In this document: positions 52,564 through 63,896 of the stretch, piece by piece
How the letters are laid out: each line of letters starts with the position of its first letter
Position numbering within the stretch: position 1 is the stretch's first letter
Assembly (NCBI GenBank): GCA_028554795.2
Contig: JAPYKE020000275.1
Coordinates: forward strand, 101,001-165,000
Reading direction: 5' to 3'
DNA from: Sinohyriopsis cumingii
Taxonomy: Eukaryota > Mollusca > Bivalvia > Unionida > Unionidae
DNA length: 64,000 bases
Notes under the pieces: generated by a model
What the model was told of the DNA's origin: nothing
What the model saw: only the letters and a program-made list of their open reading frames with translations
Database searches by the model: none
Translations under genes and position numbers: made by a program

Positions 52564-53151
52564 GACTTAAAAACACTGTTGAAAGCAGTGAATAATGTTA
52601 ATGCATTGTCTGTATAATTCCTCTTCTCATATCAAACACGATTGAAGGCAAAACAAATATTCAGCCAGAGAATAAATCATATATGAAAGACTTTTCTGTT
52701 TCCTAGTTCAACCTCAAATGTATTGTGTCCTTAGGTCAGGTTTAATTGTATCAAACAGCATCTTCAATTTGATTGTGGCTGAAAGAAGTTTATGTTAACA
52801 AATAACCATGAACTTTTCTTTTATAAGCATATATAAAATTATCCATTAAACAGATAAATGTGAATATTTGTTGATTAACAACAGCATTAACATATATCAG
52901 TGCTGTGAATTGCGATTCTTTCTCCATAAATGTAAAATTACAATTTTGGCAGAACATGGAACGGTTTCATCTAGCGGTTTATGGCTTGTCTCTACATCTC
53001 ATCTTGCAAGAAAATAATCCTAGTCAGTCGTGGAAACTAAAGCAATGCGATCCCAAAGAATTCTGAGTCAATGTAATAGTAGTTGTTATACAAATATTCT
53101 TCGAATCCATCAGCTGACACTGACCGATCTTATTCCAATATTGGTTGTTTC

Positions 53152-53154
<3 letters not shown>
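52564..53154. other. No gene recognised
   Basis: AT-rich spacer. Confidence 0.4.

Positions 53155-53221
<67 letters not shown>
53155..53221. repeat. (TG)n(AG)n microsatellite
   Basis: Directly adjoins the 3' end of the SINE at 53222, so it may be the SINE tail. Confidence 0.95.
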
Positions 53222-53527
53222 TTTGATTATTGACGTAGCTTTAACAATTTTTCCGTCATGTCGCTACGATGTCTGCAGTGTGGCAGTTTATAGTGATGTC
53301 TAGCACTGGATCATCATGCCGCAGACATGTAGCATCATGTCCCACCCAGTCACATCACATTATCCTGACACCAGGCCGACCAGTCCTAACACTACCCTCT
53401 TAATGATGCGCGCCTAGTGAGGCAGCTGTTAGTACCATTTTTATAAGTCTTTGGTATGACTAGGCTGAGGATCAAACCCGCGGCATCTGAGGCGAACGCC
53501 CTAATTACATAGGCCACCGGAGCGGTC
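53222..53527 (-). mobile_element. SINE family B, full-length copy
   Basis: On the minus strand the head (53527 downward) has an A-box-like TGGCCTATGTAATTAGGG and a B-box-like GGGTTTGATCCTC, then the body shared with 3076-3298 and a tail AAAGCTACGTCAA. It adjoins a (CT)n(CA)n tract on the minus strand. It is a tRNA-derived SINE distinct from family A. Confidence 0.8.
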
Positions 53528-53711
53528 ATCGTTGAAAGGGACTCTTTCTCCATATTTTCCGTTTGGTATCCTAACTGAATGAAAAGATCCCTTAACGAAT
53601 GGATCAGGTGGACATCTGGACAGTTCCACCTTTTCTGTCATTGTTTGTATCTTATCTTCTCCCGATTTGGACTTTTCATTAAAATTTAAATAACAAAATA
53701 AACCACACACG

Positions 53712-54372
53712 TCTTGTGTATCTTTAGTTGGCCATGTTAATATTATCTTTAGTTGTCCATGTCAATTGTATCTTCATTTGGCCAATTCAATTGTATTTTA
53801 GTTGGCCATGTCAATTGTATCTATAGTTGGCCATGTCAATTGTATATATAGCTAGCCATGTTAACTGTATCTTTAGTTGGCCATGTCAATTGTATCTTTA
53901 GTTGACCATGTCAATTGTATCTTCAGTTGGCCATGCCAATTGTATCTTTAGTTGGCCATGTCAATTGTATCTTCAGTTATCCATGTCGATTGTATCAATA
54001 GTTGGCCATGTTAATTGTATATTTATTTGGCTATGTCAATTATATCTATGGTTGGCCATGTCAATTGTATATTTATTTGGCCATGCCAATTGCCCCAATA
54101 GTTGGTCATGTTAATTATATCAAATAGTTGTCCATGTCAATTGTATATTTAGTTGGCCATGTCAATTCTATCTTCAATTGGCCATGTCAATTGTATCTAT
54201 AGTTAGCCGTGTCAATTGTATCTATAATTGGTCATGGCAATTGTCTCAATAGTTGACCATGTTAATTATATCAAATAGTTGTCAATGTCAATTGTATATT
54301 TAGTTGGCCATGTCAATTGTATCTTCAGTTGGCCATGTCACTTGTTTCTATAGTTGGCCATATCAATTGTAT
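53712..54372. repeat. 25-bp minisatellite, about 26 copies
   Basis: Core TTGGCCATGTCAATTGTA followed by TCTTTAG, with scattered substitutions and one larger block (CAATAGTTGRTCATGTTAAT...AAATAGTTG) that is itself repeated. Confidence 0.95.
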
Positions 54373-57300
54373 AAACGCAGTTAAGGAAAGAGATATTGAG
54401 CACGATAATATGAAGAACTTGAGTGGACTAACAAACCCCAAAACTTGGTAGCTATAAGTTTTTTTTAAAGGAATAATTTTCTATCATACAATTTATGTAC
54501 ATGCCCTGCAATGGCATATAAAAAACAATTATGCCTCCCCCCTCAATTCTGAAGACCCTTCCCAGTCAAAAATCAGTTGTTTAATTTGAATCCACCCTTT
54601 TTCAGTTGTGTGTGTTTTAGGGCGTTTGCTACGCTACTTCTTCCCTTTCTATTCACCGTCCATTTCATTCTGCTCTTTTGCTTTTCTTTAAAAAAATATA
54701 TTGCCAACATATCAAACCTTTGAAAATACCTCGTATACGATTATTATATGTTATTTCAGAATTAAACACGGTGTCTGTTTCAATAATGTTTAGTTTAATT
54801 AAATACCTCTGTGTGCAGACAACTGAATGAACGTTGGGCCTAGGAGTTAATTAGATAATGTATGTTTATAACGTAAAGTAAGACTATGCACTACGATATG
54901 GTAACAAGCTGATAGTGTTTTCTTAAACCTTCCTTTCTTTCGTTCTTCTTTTCTTACATACTTGCTTACTTACTTGCTGACTGATGAACTTTCTTACCTA
55001 CACTGTAGAATTTGATATATTATTCTTATATATGCCACGTGACACTCACAACGAAATAACTACTGTCGATGAAGGTTTATCTTGCACCTAAATCAAAGCG
55101 TGAAATTGCTCCATTACGATGTGGGAGTGTTTCCAACACGTGGTTAATATAACATGTGGATTCAATTTTTGTAAATTTGTTGTCTGCTGTCCATCGTCTG
55201 GCATTGAAAATGCTATGCTCCCCTCGCCACACACACAGGCACACCGAGACAAGTAACCAGTATGTTTGAGCATATGAAAATCAGTCTGATTGTTACCAGT
55301 TGCTGTATTTTTAACAGTGGGAAAAATAGCTCTTCACATCGTAAATAAGCCATATAAAAACTAATGATAAAATCATTTTGACGTTGATTTTGGAAATATC
55401 GATTAATATTGTTGAACAAAGGACCCTGGTTTTTATAATTATTATTCAATTCGACTATTGCCGTTATATCAATAAACCTCACCGGTGAAATCGTTTTCAT
55501 TTTGTTTAAACATAATTAATGATTTATTTCGAATCTGCCTGAACAAAGAAGTGCGAATGAACGGGTCTGTACCTCATCTATGCCATGTATACCTTATCTC
55601 ACTGAGAGAAGCAAAGTCACCTGATTCTCATTTCCTAGCTAAAATAAACAATTATCGTCTCATCCCAGAGTAACCAAGTTTTAAGGCCGTATTATGAACG
55701 TGAAACGAAAGGTAGGTGCGAGAAGATAAAGACTCCATTTGAAGACTGACTCAGCTATTATTGTTGGTGTAACTTACAGACGACCCGAAAACATTTATTT
55801 GAGCACTTTGCATAATTGTTGAAATATCGAGGTTATATGTGTTTGTTACAACCTTGAAACGACAGTAATCAGACAGATGTTTCCATGGTAGTTAAGCTCT
55901 GAATCTGAATAAACCTTTTCAGGAAGACTTGCCTCATCAAATAGTTTTGGAGCTAGCCTATCGATACTCATAAGTCGTTTCGACGTAGGCATACTTATAA
56001 TTAGAGGTGCGAGGTATTACCGATATACCGGGTCACTAATGAAAAATACATGATATTCATCTTCTACGAATGTCAAAATTACTGCTATGGCAAAAATGGC
56101 CCAAACGATGAGAAGTTGCAACGCCATCATGTCTTCTAATCTCTATAAACAGTTTATGACCAGATCATCTGAATCTCGAAAGAGCTTTATGGCCTTAAAT
56201 AGGTAAACCTATACAAAGATACTTTTCAACATTTAATAATGTTTAATCATTTTGATAATACCTACATTTTTGAATAAAAGACAGCCAAAACAGATATGAT
56301 TCTCTGAGCTACTAATATTTCTTTAGCCTATGCCCAGCATGGATTCTGGTGTAAACAACAGTCCCATATATTTGTCAAATGAAACTGTACCGTTTTATGT
56401 CCCACTGAAAACTCACTTTGCATAATACCTTAAAAGGTAGTCCATTGTGAAACACTGTTATACTGGTTTTATCCAGTTCGATACCATACCATTTGCATTT
56501 CAAAAGACCTCTTTCATGCCTCTGTGTTATTACAGTGATGTCGCTGTATCGGCACAATTAGCTACATCAGCATCAAATAAGATTGCTAAAATCAGGGTCA
56601 ATTTCTTAGAGGAAAAAAACAACCTCTTCTATAAATATTCCACAGTAACCGAATCAAATAGTTAATAAACAAAGAAAATAATAGTGGACTCAAAACACAA
56701 CCTTGAATAGTCCCTAGCATATAATCAAAATATTCGTCTAAGCCTTTACTTTACACATCACCGCAACTTAGAGTGCATTGAATTTCAAATGGTTAAACAT
56801 TTCCCTTGTTATCTTCTGAGGCAAGACACTTCCACAATTTAATGTTTTAGATCTTGTAAGACGCTTTAGAAAGATCTGTATATAAACAGTAAAGCATGCA
56901 CAACTCCTCCCATTCTGATATATATTTCTGTATGACTGTAGAATGAAACCCAACTCTTACTTTGTGAATATTGCAATTTCTTTCAGTTCATTCGTATTAA
57001 CGCTTGTTTAAAAAGGAGGTAAAGATCATACACATAGTAGTAACCAATTATGCACCCCTACAATTATTAGGGTCATCTAAAGAACCTGTTGTATGCAGCA
57101 GCCATCTAATACCTCCTCCCCATGAACCAGAAAAAATAACAGTATTAAAAACTGTTAAAAAGTGCTGCTTACATGATTTGATAAGCGGCATAGTAAACTT
57201 GCAAAAGCCAATTCCTATCCCATCTGGACTAAAGGTCATTCCAGATTTGAGTTTAACTATGTGTGCAACTTCATTTAGTCTGGATGATGTCTATTCAGAT

Positions 57301-57538
57301 GAGGCCACTCATCATTATTATCATCATGATTTTGTCAGAATTTAGCAGTATGTTCTTAAAATGATTATACCACTCTGAGCCAGATGTGTTAGATTTGCTA
57401 AACTAAACCGAGTTCCACAGGATATAAGCGTTTTCCAAACATTGTGTGAACTAACTCACACAAGAAAAGAAGGCTCTTCTTTCACTTGGAGTCAGCAGGA
57501 AATGAAAGGAAATTTACGGGTAATCTTGCTTCGAATTG
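54373..57538. other. No named gene; weak coding-like patch at 57004-57345
   Basis: Mostly AT-rich unique DNA. The frame at 57004-57345 runs 113 codons with natural-looking composition (for example KEPVVCSSHLIPPPHEPEK) but opens with TTG right after a stop. A polypyrimidine tract ending in AG lies just before it at about 56985. It could be an eroded exon; family unknown. Confidence 0.3.
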
Positions 57539-57652
57539 TCACGTGTGCCAGCTTGGTGGTTAAATGGGATTGGCCCGTGTCACGTGTGCCAACGTGGTTG
57601 TCAAATGGGATTGGCCCGTGTCACGTGTGCCACGTTGGTGGTCAAATGGGAT
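57539..57652. repeat. 41-bp tandem repeat, about 3 copies
   Basis: Core CACGTGTGCCAACGTGG followed by TTGTCAAATGGGATTGGCCCGT. Confidence 0.9.
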
Positions 57653-57764
57653 TTTGTGAATTATATGCGGGCCAAATCCAGCTTGGGGGGAAAATTTAAA
57701 ATTCAACCAAACAAAAACCGCGTCCTTATTTAGTTATAAAATTGTGAACCATCCTAAGATTTTC

Positions 57765-58405
57765 AGTACAGTAGATATTTTCTGTCTGAATATTACCTAA
57801 TTTGTTATGTCCACTAAATCTTGTCTCGATTGTTGAGCAAGTGTGCTTTATGTTTACTGACCCTCTCCGAGAAATATCTTGAGTGGGTGTTTGTAGCCCG
57901 TCAAAGTTTCTCAGCTATTTACATTAATAGAGTGGTTAGTAAGGTAGGCTTCCGTTACATTTCCTATTTTTATCAACAAGCTCTCTACTGCCAGCACAAT
58001 GTCTCTCAGGGGGTGTCAGCTACAGTGTATACTTAAAAAATGTTTTAGTTACATTTGTTCGATTACAATGTATACAGTAATTAACATACACACATCATAT
58101 TCATCCACTATACGGTAGAGACCATTTAATTTTCAGGGGGAGGAGGCTGCAATTTTCTTCTGAGTTCTTTTCTTTTCTTTTGTTTCAGGATAATTATTTT
58201 CTTTCAAATAAACAATGGATATAATATGGTGTTATCAGATCAAGATATTTTTACAGCTATTGACAGACGGAAATTAAAAAGAATACAGTGTCAGTCCCCG
58301 GTCCCAGAACATTACATTTTTGGTCCCTAATATAATGACGGTTTACCTCAGCACACATCACGGTATGTTCCAAAATATTTCGTGGTGACCATCTCTACCA
58401 ATAAC
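57765..58405 (+). repeat. Diverged local duplication, copy 1 (about 640 bp)
   Basis: Aligns in order with 59210-59850. Shared anchors are CCACTAAAT..T.TC...TGTTGAG.AAGTGTG, CAGCACAATGTCT, TTAGTTACA, ATTACAA..TATACA, TATGGTGTTAT and CCCAG-ACATTA-ATT. No ORF. Confidence 0.75.
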
Positions 58406-58424
58406 TTTAAAATAAGCCTAGACA

Positions 58425-58664
58425 GAGCTCTCGTGCCCTATATAATTTCAATATGAGCTCTCGTGTCCTATGTAATTTCAATATCAGCTCTCGTGCCCTA
58501 TGTAATTTCAATATGATCTCTCGTGTCCTATGTAATTTCAATATGAGCTCTCGTGTCCTATGTAATTTCAATATGAGCTCTCATGTCCTATGTAATTTCA
58601 ATATGAGCTCTCGTGTCCTATGTAATTTCAATATGAGCTCTCGTGTCCTATGTAATTTCAATAT
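58425..58664. repeat. 30-bp minisatellite, 8 copies
   Basis: Core GAGCTCTCGTGTCCTATG followed by TAATTTCAATAT; very similar units. Confidence 0.97.
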
Positions 58665-58997
58665 GATATCGAGAAGGTTGTTAGCATTATTTTATATGTC
58701 CATGCTTAGCTGAAACATTTGCACGACGGTTCAAATTTGGTGTGCATTCAATCAATTTTGCAATTTGCGAAACGAAAATAAATGTCGAGACTGAATAATC
58801 TACGTCTTGCATTATAACAAAACAAAACACTCCAAGGGCACATTCGTACAAAGACAGAGACATAAACTAAGATTACGTAAACCTCCACGACGTCACTTCG
58901 ACCAAGCCGATGAAAATGGTGTACTATTCTAATCAACTTAATTAACGTGGTGACCACATGGATGTTGTGAAAGATATTCATGATAAATCCAACTTTT

Positions 58998-59095
58998 GAA
59001 AAAATGTCGAATAAAAAATGTCGAATAGTCGAATAAAAAATGTCGAATAAAAAATGTCGAATATGTCGAATAAAAAATGTCGAATAAAAAATGTC
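58998..59095. repeat. Short tandem repeat AAAAAATGTCGAAT, about 7 units
   Basis: 14-bp unit with some truncated to GTCGAATA. Confidence 0.9.
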
Positions 59096-59209
59096 ACTTT
59101 TTAGTTATTTACTTGAGTATGCCAATGCTAAGCTAAGTACATGTATTTACTTCTAAAACTGCTAACTATCATATGATTCTCAGGAGAGCAAATGTTTTAT
59201 GTTTGAATT

Positions 59210-59850
59210 TTACGTAATTTTACGTAATTCATCAAATCCACTAAATATATTCTCGTTTGTTGAGTAAGTGTGGTTCATGTGTACTGGCCCTCTCTGATAA
59301 ATAACTTGGCTAGATGCTGATGTCACTCAAAGTTTATTTGCCCATTATATCAATAGTACACTTATTATATTGTATGCTTTAATGTCAGCACTTCCTGTTT
59401 TTTATCAGCAAGTTCTCTGATGTCAGCACAATGTCTTTCACAATTTTTCAGATTTAGTGCAAGCTTAAACATTCCACTTTAGTTACAGTTTTTAGATTAC
59501 AACTTATACAACAATTAACATTCATATATCGGATTCATTTTCTAAAAGGTACCGACGTTTTCTTTTTAAGGTGGTGTGATGGGCTTTTTGGCTGAGATAT
59601 TTTCCTTTCATCTCAAGACGATTAATCTTTTAAAAAAAATAATATAATGCATTTAAAGTATGGTGTTATTTTCCTATAAATCAGAACAATATATGTTGGA
59701 GCTATTGACTGACAGTAATTAAAACAATGTGCCAGGTCCCTGTCCCAGTACATTATATTGATGGTCCCATATATCATTGCTATACATGTTCAGAAAAACC
59801 ATGGTATGCCGCGATACCAAATTTTTCGTGGTTCCCAGCTTTACTATTTA
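59210..59850 (+). repeat. Diverged local duplication, copy 2
   Basis: Homolog of 57765-58405 in the same orientation, with many substitutions and small indels. The 30-bp minisatellite lies between the copies. Confidence 0.75.
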
Positions 59851-60600
59851 TATTTATATACAGTAATGAAGTAGATAATTAATGCAATTAATTAACCATA
59901 ACGTCTTGCAGTAATTGAGACAGTGTATAAATAAATTAGTTACTTAGATGCCTGACATATTTTTGACATTGAAAGCATTACATCGATAAATGCCGAAATT
60001 TCCTCAAACTCGAGCATTTTCAAAATCCATTCTCTGACAAATTACACAAGTTAGAGTCTATCGGTACACGCAACTGATTAATAGTATCTCGAAAGTTGAG
60101 AAACTTGAACAACTGAATCAGAATGTCTACTTTTCAAAACACGTAAAAACAGCGTATACTGCCGATACGCTGTTTAACCAAATCCTCATAAAATTTTCAT
60201 CTTCACAACACATTTTTGCTTTATTTTCGTATCTCTGCTAAATCGTTGTGCATGATTTAATAACATATTTGATATGTATTAAATCTTCTACGTCTAATAT
60301 GCTAAATCAATATTGTCTTCTCATTAGCACTTTTTCAGTTATCTGGGTGATAGCCCATACTGATAGTCCGGTTCGAACATCATCGACGATACGAGGGTAG
60401 ATGATTCTACATTTTTCCACATTTTGTGACGAGAACAGGTGAAGGGAATAAAATAAACCGTTGTTATGTATAGTGGAAGAGCTGATCGAAACGGATTGAG
60501 TCTGTCTTCCAATCCGAAGAGAGCTGACTGTGACGTCACATTCGGTATATAGATGCGCTATCGTCTGTGCGCAGTGAATCAATGCAGCAGAGATAGATCA
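59851..60600. other. No gene recognised
   Basis: AT-rich DNA. Overlapping minus-strand frames at 60307-60582 are unsupported. The left boundary of the Polinton-like element must lie here or just right of it, but no terminal repeat is identifiable. Confidence 0.35.
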
Positions 60601-60685
60601 TGACGGAAACTAAGAACCCGATGAATTAGGTACACCGGCCGCGGCGACGAGAAGTGATGGCATAGCAGCGGCTACCAAAGCTGCT

Positions 60686-61745
60686 ATGCCATCCAGAAAA
60701 GACCGAGTTTACTTGGGATTTAGTGGATTTTCTCTCTTCTTCGCAAGAACTTGTTCCGGTACCAATACAGAGACAGAAAGAAGAATTGGAAAATTTGGCA
60801 ACAGCAGAAAGAAGCAACGAGATAGTATTCATTTGCCAAAATCAATTAAAACTTTAAATCCCTTTTTCCACATGATGGGCGTTTTGTACGGGTAAGGGAC
60901 GAATGCCACCTGCTTGCTATACCAAGCCGACGAGGAGAAAGAAGAAAAAATCAAATACTTGGACGTGTGTTCACTGTATTTCTACGTGTGCAAATGTTGT
61001 CATTTTACCACAAGGAACCCAGAATTTCTGATGTTTTCCTTGTGCCGTTCTTATACCGAAACGTGCTCCCAATACCAACCTTGTCAGCACACCCAGGATG
61101 AACTCGCTTTAACAGGAATGTGGGTCAGCGCGAAATTGTTTAAAGCTCTGGACCTGGAATACCAATTATTAGACGTCTACGAAATTTACCACTTTCTCAA
61201 GACAGAACAGTACTCCAAGGGTGACGGGACTCAGAAAGGCATTTTTTGCAGACTACGTGGATGCCTTTTTGAAACTGAAACAACAAGACAGTGGCTATCC
61301 TTGCTGGTGCCACACTCCCGAAGACCCAAATAAAGTCAAATGGAAATACTGGGAGCAGGAAGTCAATACTTAAGATCACGTCGAGAAACACTAAGGAAGG
61401 CGATCGTTTGTTTAAGTGATGTTGGATTGTTTGTGGGGTAAAATGGCACAACGACCGTGTTTACCCAGGACGGAGTATTTGACAGAACCTTCCCGTTACT
61501 TCCAGATGATTCACGACAAACCCTAATACATGAAACACGTTGACGTCATTCGTGAAGTCTTGATCTTGTTCAATTACAAGGAAGAACTGGACTTTGTAAA
61601 GGTCGACGAAATTGGAAATGTATTCATTGCGGCCTACGTGACAGTCCATGCTCGCTTAAAATTGTACGAAGCATTACAAATATTAGGGGATCGAGTGCTG
61701 TATTTTGACGTGGACAGTTACATCTACATCGATCAAGATTTTTAA
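60686..61745 (+). pseudogene. Family B DNA polymerase (Polinton/adintovirus-type) pseudogene
   Basis: One frame is open from 60686 to about 61250 except for a stop at 60893-60895. It includes the motif-A block YLDVCSLYFYV (60955-60987), whose aspartate is kept while a usual Pro is lost. A frameshift near 61245 moves the signal to another frame (VDAFLKLKQQDSGYPCW). Motif B follows in a further frame near 61420-61460 (LWGKMAQRP, TEYLTEPSRYFQMIHD), preceded by stops. Motif C is at 61696-61735 (LYFDVDSYIYID), keeping both catalytic aspartates, and a stop follows at 61743-61745. The protein is far shorter than a full polymerase; exonuclease and C-terminal parts are missing. The intact enzyme would replicate the element. 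Confidence 0.85.
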
Positions 61746-61898
61746 GTGACCACCTACCAACCTCACAAGATTGTACGTTTATCTATACATCAACTCGTCA
61801 GTCAGCCCTTGGAAAAAGTGTATTAAATTGTGTGCCAGAAACGAGTGCGACTTCCCAACCACTTCACTTTACCTTACGGACACATTGATATTGGTCAG

Positions 61899-61906
61899 TA
61901 TATAAA
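61899..61906 (+). promoter_or_regulatory. TATA box of the BIR gene
   Basis: TATATAAA located 58 bp before the ATG at 61964, in the short spacer after the polymerase pseudogene. Confidence 0.45.
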
Positions 61907-61963
61907 AAGGAAACACGTTCAAGACCGATAGGTCATTGTGACTACAAACACAAAGCAAGAAAG

Positions 61964-62584
61964 ATGAATGATCTTAAACAGACAATGCAATACAAGTTCG
62001 GTGATTCTCAAGTGGAGTGCGATGCTGTGCCTTGCGATGGCAGGGACACCGTACGCTGTGACCGCAGAGATTCAGTACCACATCATGAGAACTTTACTTT
62101 TACTACTACTACCATACATACCATGGAAAGTGATAATGTGCTTGTCATTCTTGGCGGATGCCAAAGCGACGCCACTCATTATCGTACACCTGTTAACTTT
62201 ACTGGTTATCATAGCCAATGTCATACTCCACGAGAAACCATGCATCTCCCACCCTACAGATGTCATCCAACCATGAGTAGACTCCGGGAGATTTCACCTT
62301 ACCCTCGTCAAAATGAACCTGTGAAAGAAGAATATTCGTTCCCTGTGCGTTTGCCTTAATACCGAGACTTTGAAAGTCGATTCCAAAACTTCCAAGGAAA
62401 ATGGCATAAATATCTGGAAGGACGTACCCCAGTAGAATTAGCCAGAGCCGGATTTGCCTACTTTAGCGAAGGGGAGAAAGTCAAGTGCTTCAGTTACGGT
62501 GTGTTACTTTACCTGGAACATGCTCGATGGTCTCCGTACTCACCACCTACCTTTAGTGAAATCTTAGTAATTGAAGTTGCCTAG
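61964..62584 (+). pseudogene. BIR-domain (IAP-like) protein pseudogene
   Basis: ATG-initiated frame of 131 codons, one in-frame TAA (62357-62359), then 74 more codons in the same frame. The region before the stop is His/Cys/Thr-rich and unrecognised. The part after it (62360-62581) is a BIR domain with YRDFESRFQNFQGKWHKYL, PVELARAGFAYFSEGEKVKC and LEHARWSPYSP. Canonical BIR zinc ligands are C-x2-C...H...C. Here the second and last Cys positions are Tyr and Ser, and the segment between the first ligand pair and the His is shortened. Intact BIR proteins of this class block caspase-driven apoptosis, but this copy cannot fold a normal zinc site. Confidence 0.8.
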
Positions 62585-62672
62585 GATGTCGTTTAATAAA
62601 CCAGCTTGGCTAGGGGTCAAACGTTGGACAACACCGACACAAGTATTTAAACCCCATTATAAAAATATTCAA

Positions 62673-62963
62673 TGATTACCAATTGAATTGAAAGAAATAA
62701 TCTACAAGGAAGTTTGGCAGGGACTTGCAAGAGAAAAATCTCAATTGGTGACCAGGAACTTTTGTGTCGAGATCGTCACGAAAGGAAAGTGACAAACGTC
62801 AACAAACTTGTCAGATTTCTGTGGATCAAGTCTGCGTTCTTCCGAATATTCCGTTTACGTTAGAAGCAGATATTGATATTCTTGACCATTTCCTGGAATG
62901 GCAGTGGTCAGAAATTACTCACTTCGTCCATCACTTTTGCTCTAGAAGTTTTTTAATAAAATA
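62673..62963 (+). pseudogene. F-box-like small protein A, frameshifted
   Basis: Begins LPIELKEIIYKEVWQGLARE (about 62678-62740), an LP-x-E-L-x-x-x-I-Y start like an F-box helix. A stop in that frame at 62789-62791 and a frameshift near 62755 move the protein-like signal to a frame ending at 62961-62963 (about 66 codons). A TATTTAAA/TATAAAAA AT-rich element lies just upstream. Resembles 63011-63097 in its N-terminal motif. Confidence 0.45.
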
Positions 62964-62993
62964 AGGACAATTAGAAGTGAACCCCAACACGGG

Positions 62994-63001
62994 TATAAAT
63001 A
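62994..63001 (+). promoter_or_regulatory. TATA-like box TATAAATA
   Basis: Ten bp before the ATG at 63011, too close for a normal leader. Either initiation is further downstream or the box belongs to a shortened leader. Confidence 0.35.
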
Positions 63002-63010
63002 CTGACTGAT

Positions 63011-63360
63011 ATGGTCATGGATAATTTACAAAAGGACATTCGTTGTTTGCCTGTGGAGTTGAGAGAACGCATTTACCGAGAGTTGGTCAAAATATAAGTT
63101 CACCGCAAAGAACAATTGCATCTGTTACTTCACCAATGTTGGAACCACTGGTACCTAAATACTATCAGAGGACTGATTCATTTGAAGGCGTCCCAATGGT
63201 CAGACATTGTTCAACTGGACGAGGACCAGAAGACTTTGGTGGCTACTCATCGGGCATGTTACAGAGTTTACTTGATTTATCCAAGCAAGAACTGTCCGTT
63301 GCGAACCCGTCAACGCCGCGTGATGCCTGAGGTGAAAATGAAATTTTTACAGAAGTCGCA
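63011..63360 (+). pseudogene. F-box-like small protein B with one premature stop
   Basis: ATG-started frame with LPVELRERIYRELVK (residues about 13-27), the same LP-x-EL-x-x-x-IY motif as its neighbour. It meets a TAA at codon 29 (63095-63097), then continues in the same frame for over 80 codons (HLLLHQCWNHWYLNTIRGL, HRACYRVYLIYPSKN). Only one nonsense change separates it from an intact ORF of about 115 codons. F-box proteins recruit SCF ubiquitin ligases; here that role is inferred from the short motif only. Confidence 0.45.
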
Positions 63361-63364
63361 CTCG

Positions 63365-63812
63365 AGTGGAGGGCATGGATCATCAATAGCAAGCCAATTT
63401 AACCGATCTCTCTCATGTGGCCACATACAATCGTGGCTACAAATGTTTTTTTTTTTTTTTGTCATCTACGTGATCTCCAAATTTGCCTGGGTCATGCCAT
63501 TGGCTTCCAAATCGAGTAATGAGTTAGTGCGAGCCCTCAAACTGATGCTGAAATCAAACGGTTGTCACCCTCTTCGATGGTAAACCGGTAAAGGTACCGA
63601 ATTTTTTATCCAAGCCAGCATCTTAGAACGTTTTCAACGAACCTTGAAAGAACGCATGTGGAAATATTTTGCGCATCAACACACTCTCGAGTAAAGCGAC
63701 GTCTTACCGCACCTGGTCCGAGCGTACCATCAATCTTACGATCGAAGCATTGGATGTACTCCCCAAGAAATGTCTCCCGACAACTAAGTGACCGTCTTTA
63801 GGTGTCTGTTTT
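63365..63812 (+). pseudogene. Polinton-type rve integrase pseudogene
   Basis: A decayed integrase catalytic core spread over three frames. The blocks are QANLTDLSHVATYNRGYK (about 63390-63440), KFAWVMPLASKSSNELVRAL (about 63480-63535), TGKGTEFFIQASILERFQRT (63580s-63640), LKERMWKYFAHQHTLE, and DVLPHLVRAYHQSYDRSIGC (63700-63760). Of the D,D-35-E triad, the Glu of LERF remains and the second Asp position is Gly. The spacing between TEF and the Glu is shortened by a deletion. A T-run at 63447-63461 interrupts the core. Intact enzymes of this type insert Polinton/adintovirus DNA with short target duplications. Confidence 0.85.
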
Positions 63813-63896
63813 AAACGCCCCTGATTGTGACGGTCCTCAAGAAAGGTGGAGTGTTGTAGCAGTAGATATGTGAAAAACAAGAAACATAAAACAAAA

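Noticed and set aside
58453-58713. ORF of Ser-Arg-Val-Leu-Cys-Asn-Phe-Asn repeats
   Set aside because: A 30-bp minisatellite keeps frame automatically; no start or family evidence.
61968-62276. Overlapping hydrophobic ORF in a second frame of the BIR pseudogene
   Set aside because: The BIR frame has recognisable homology over the same transcript; the hydrophobic frame is probably a shadow, although an overlapping membrane protein cannot be excluded.
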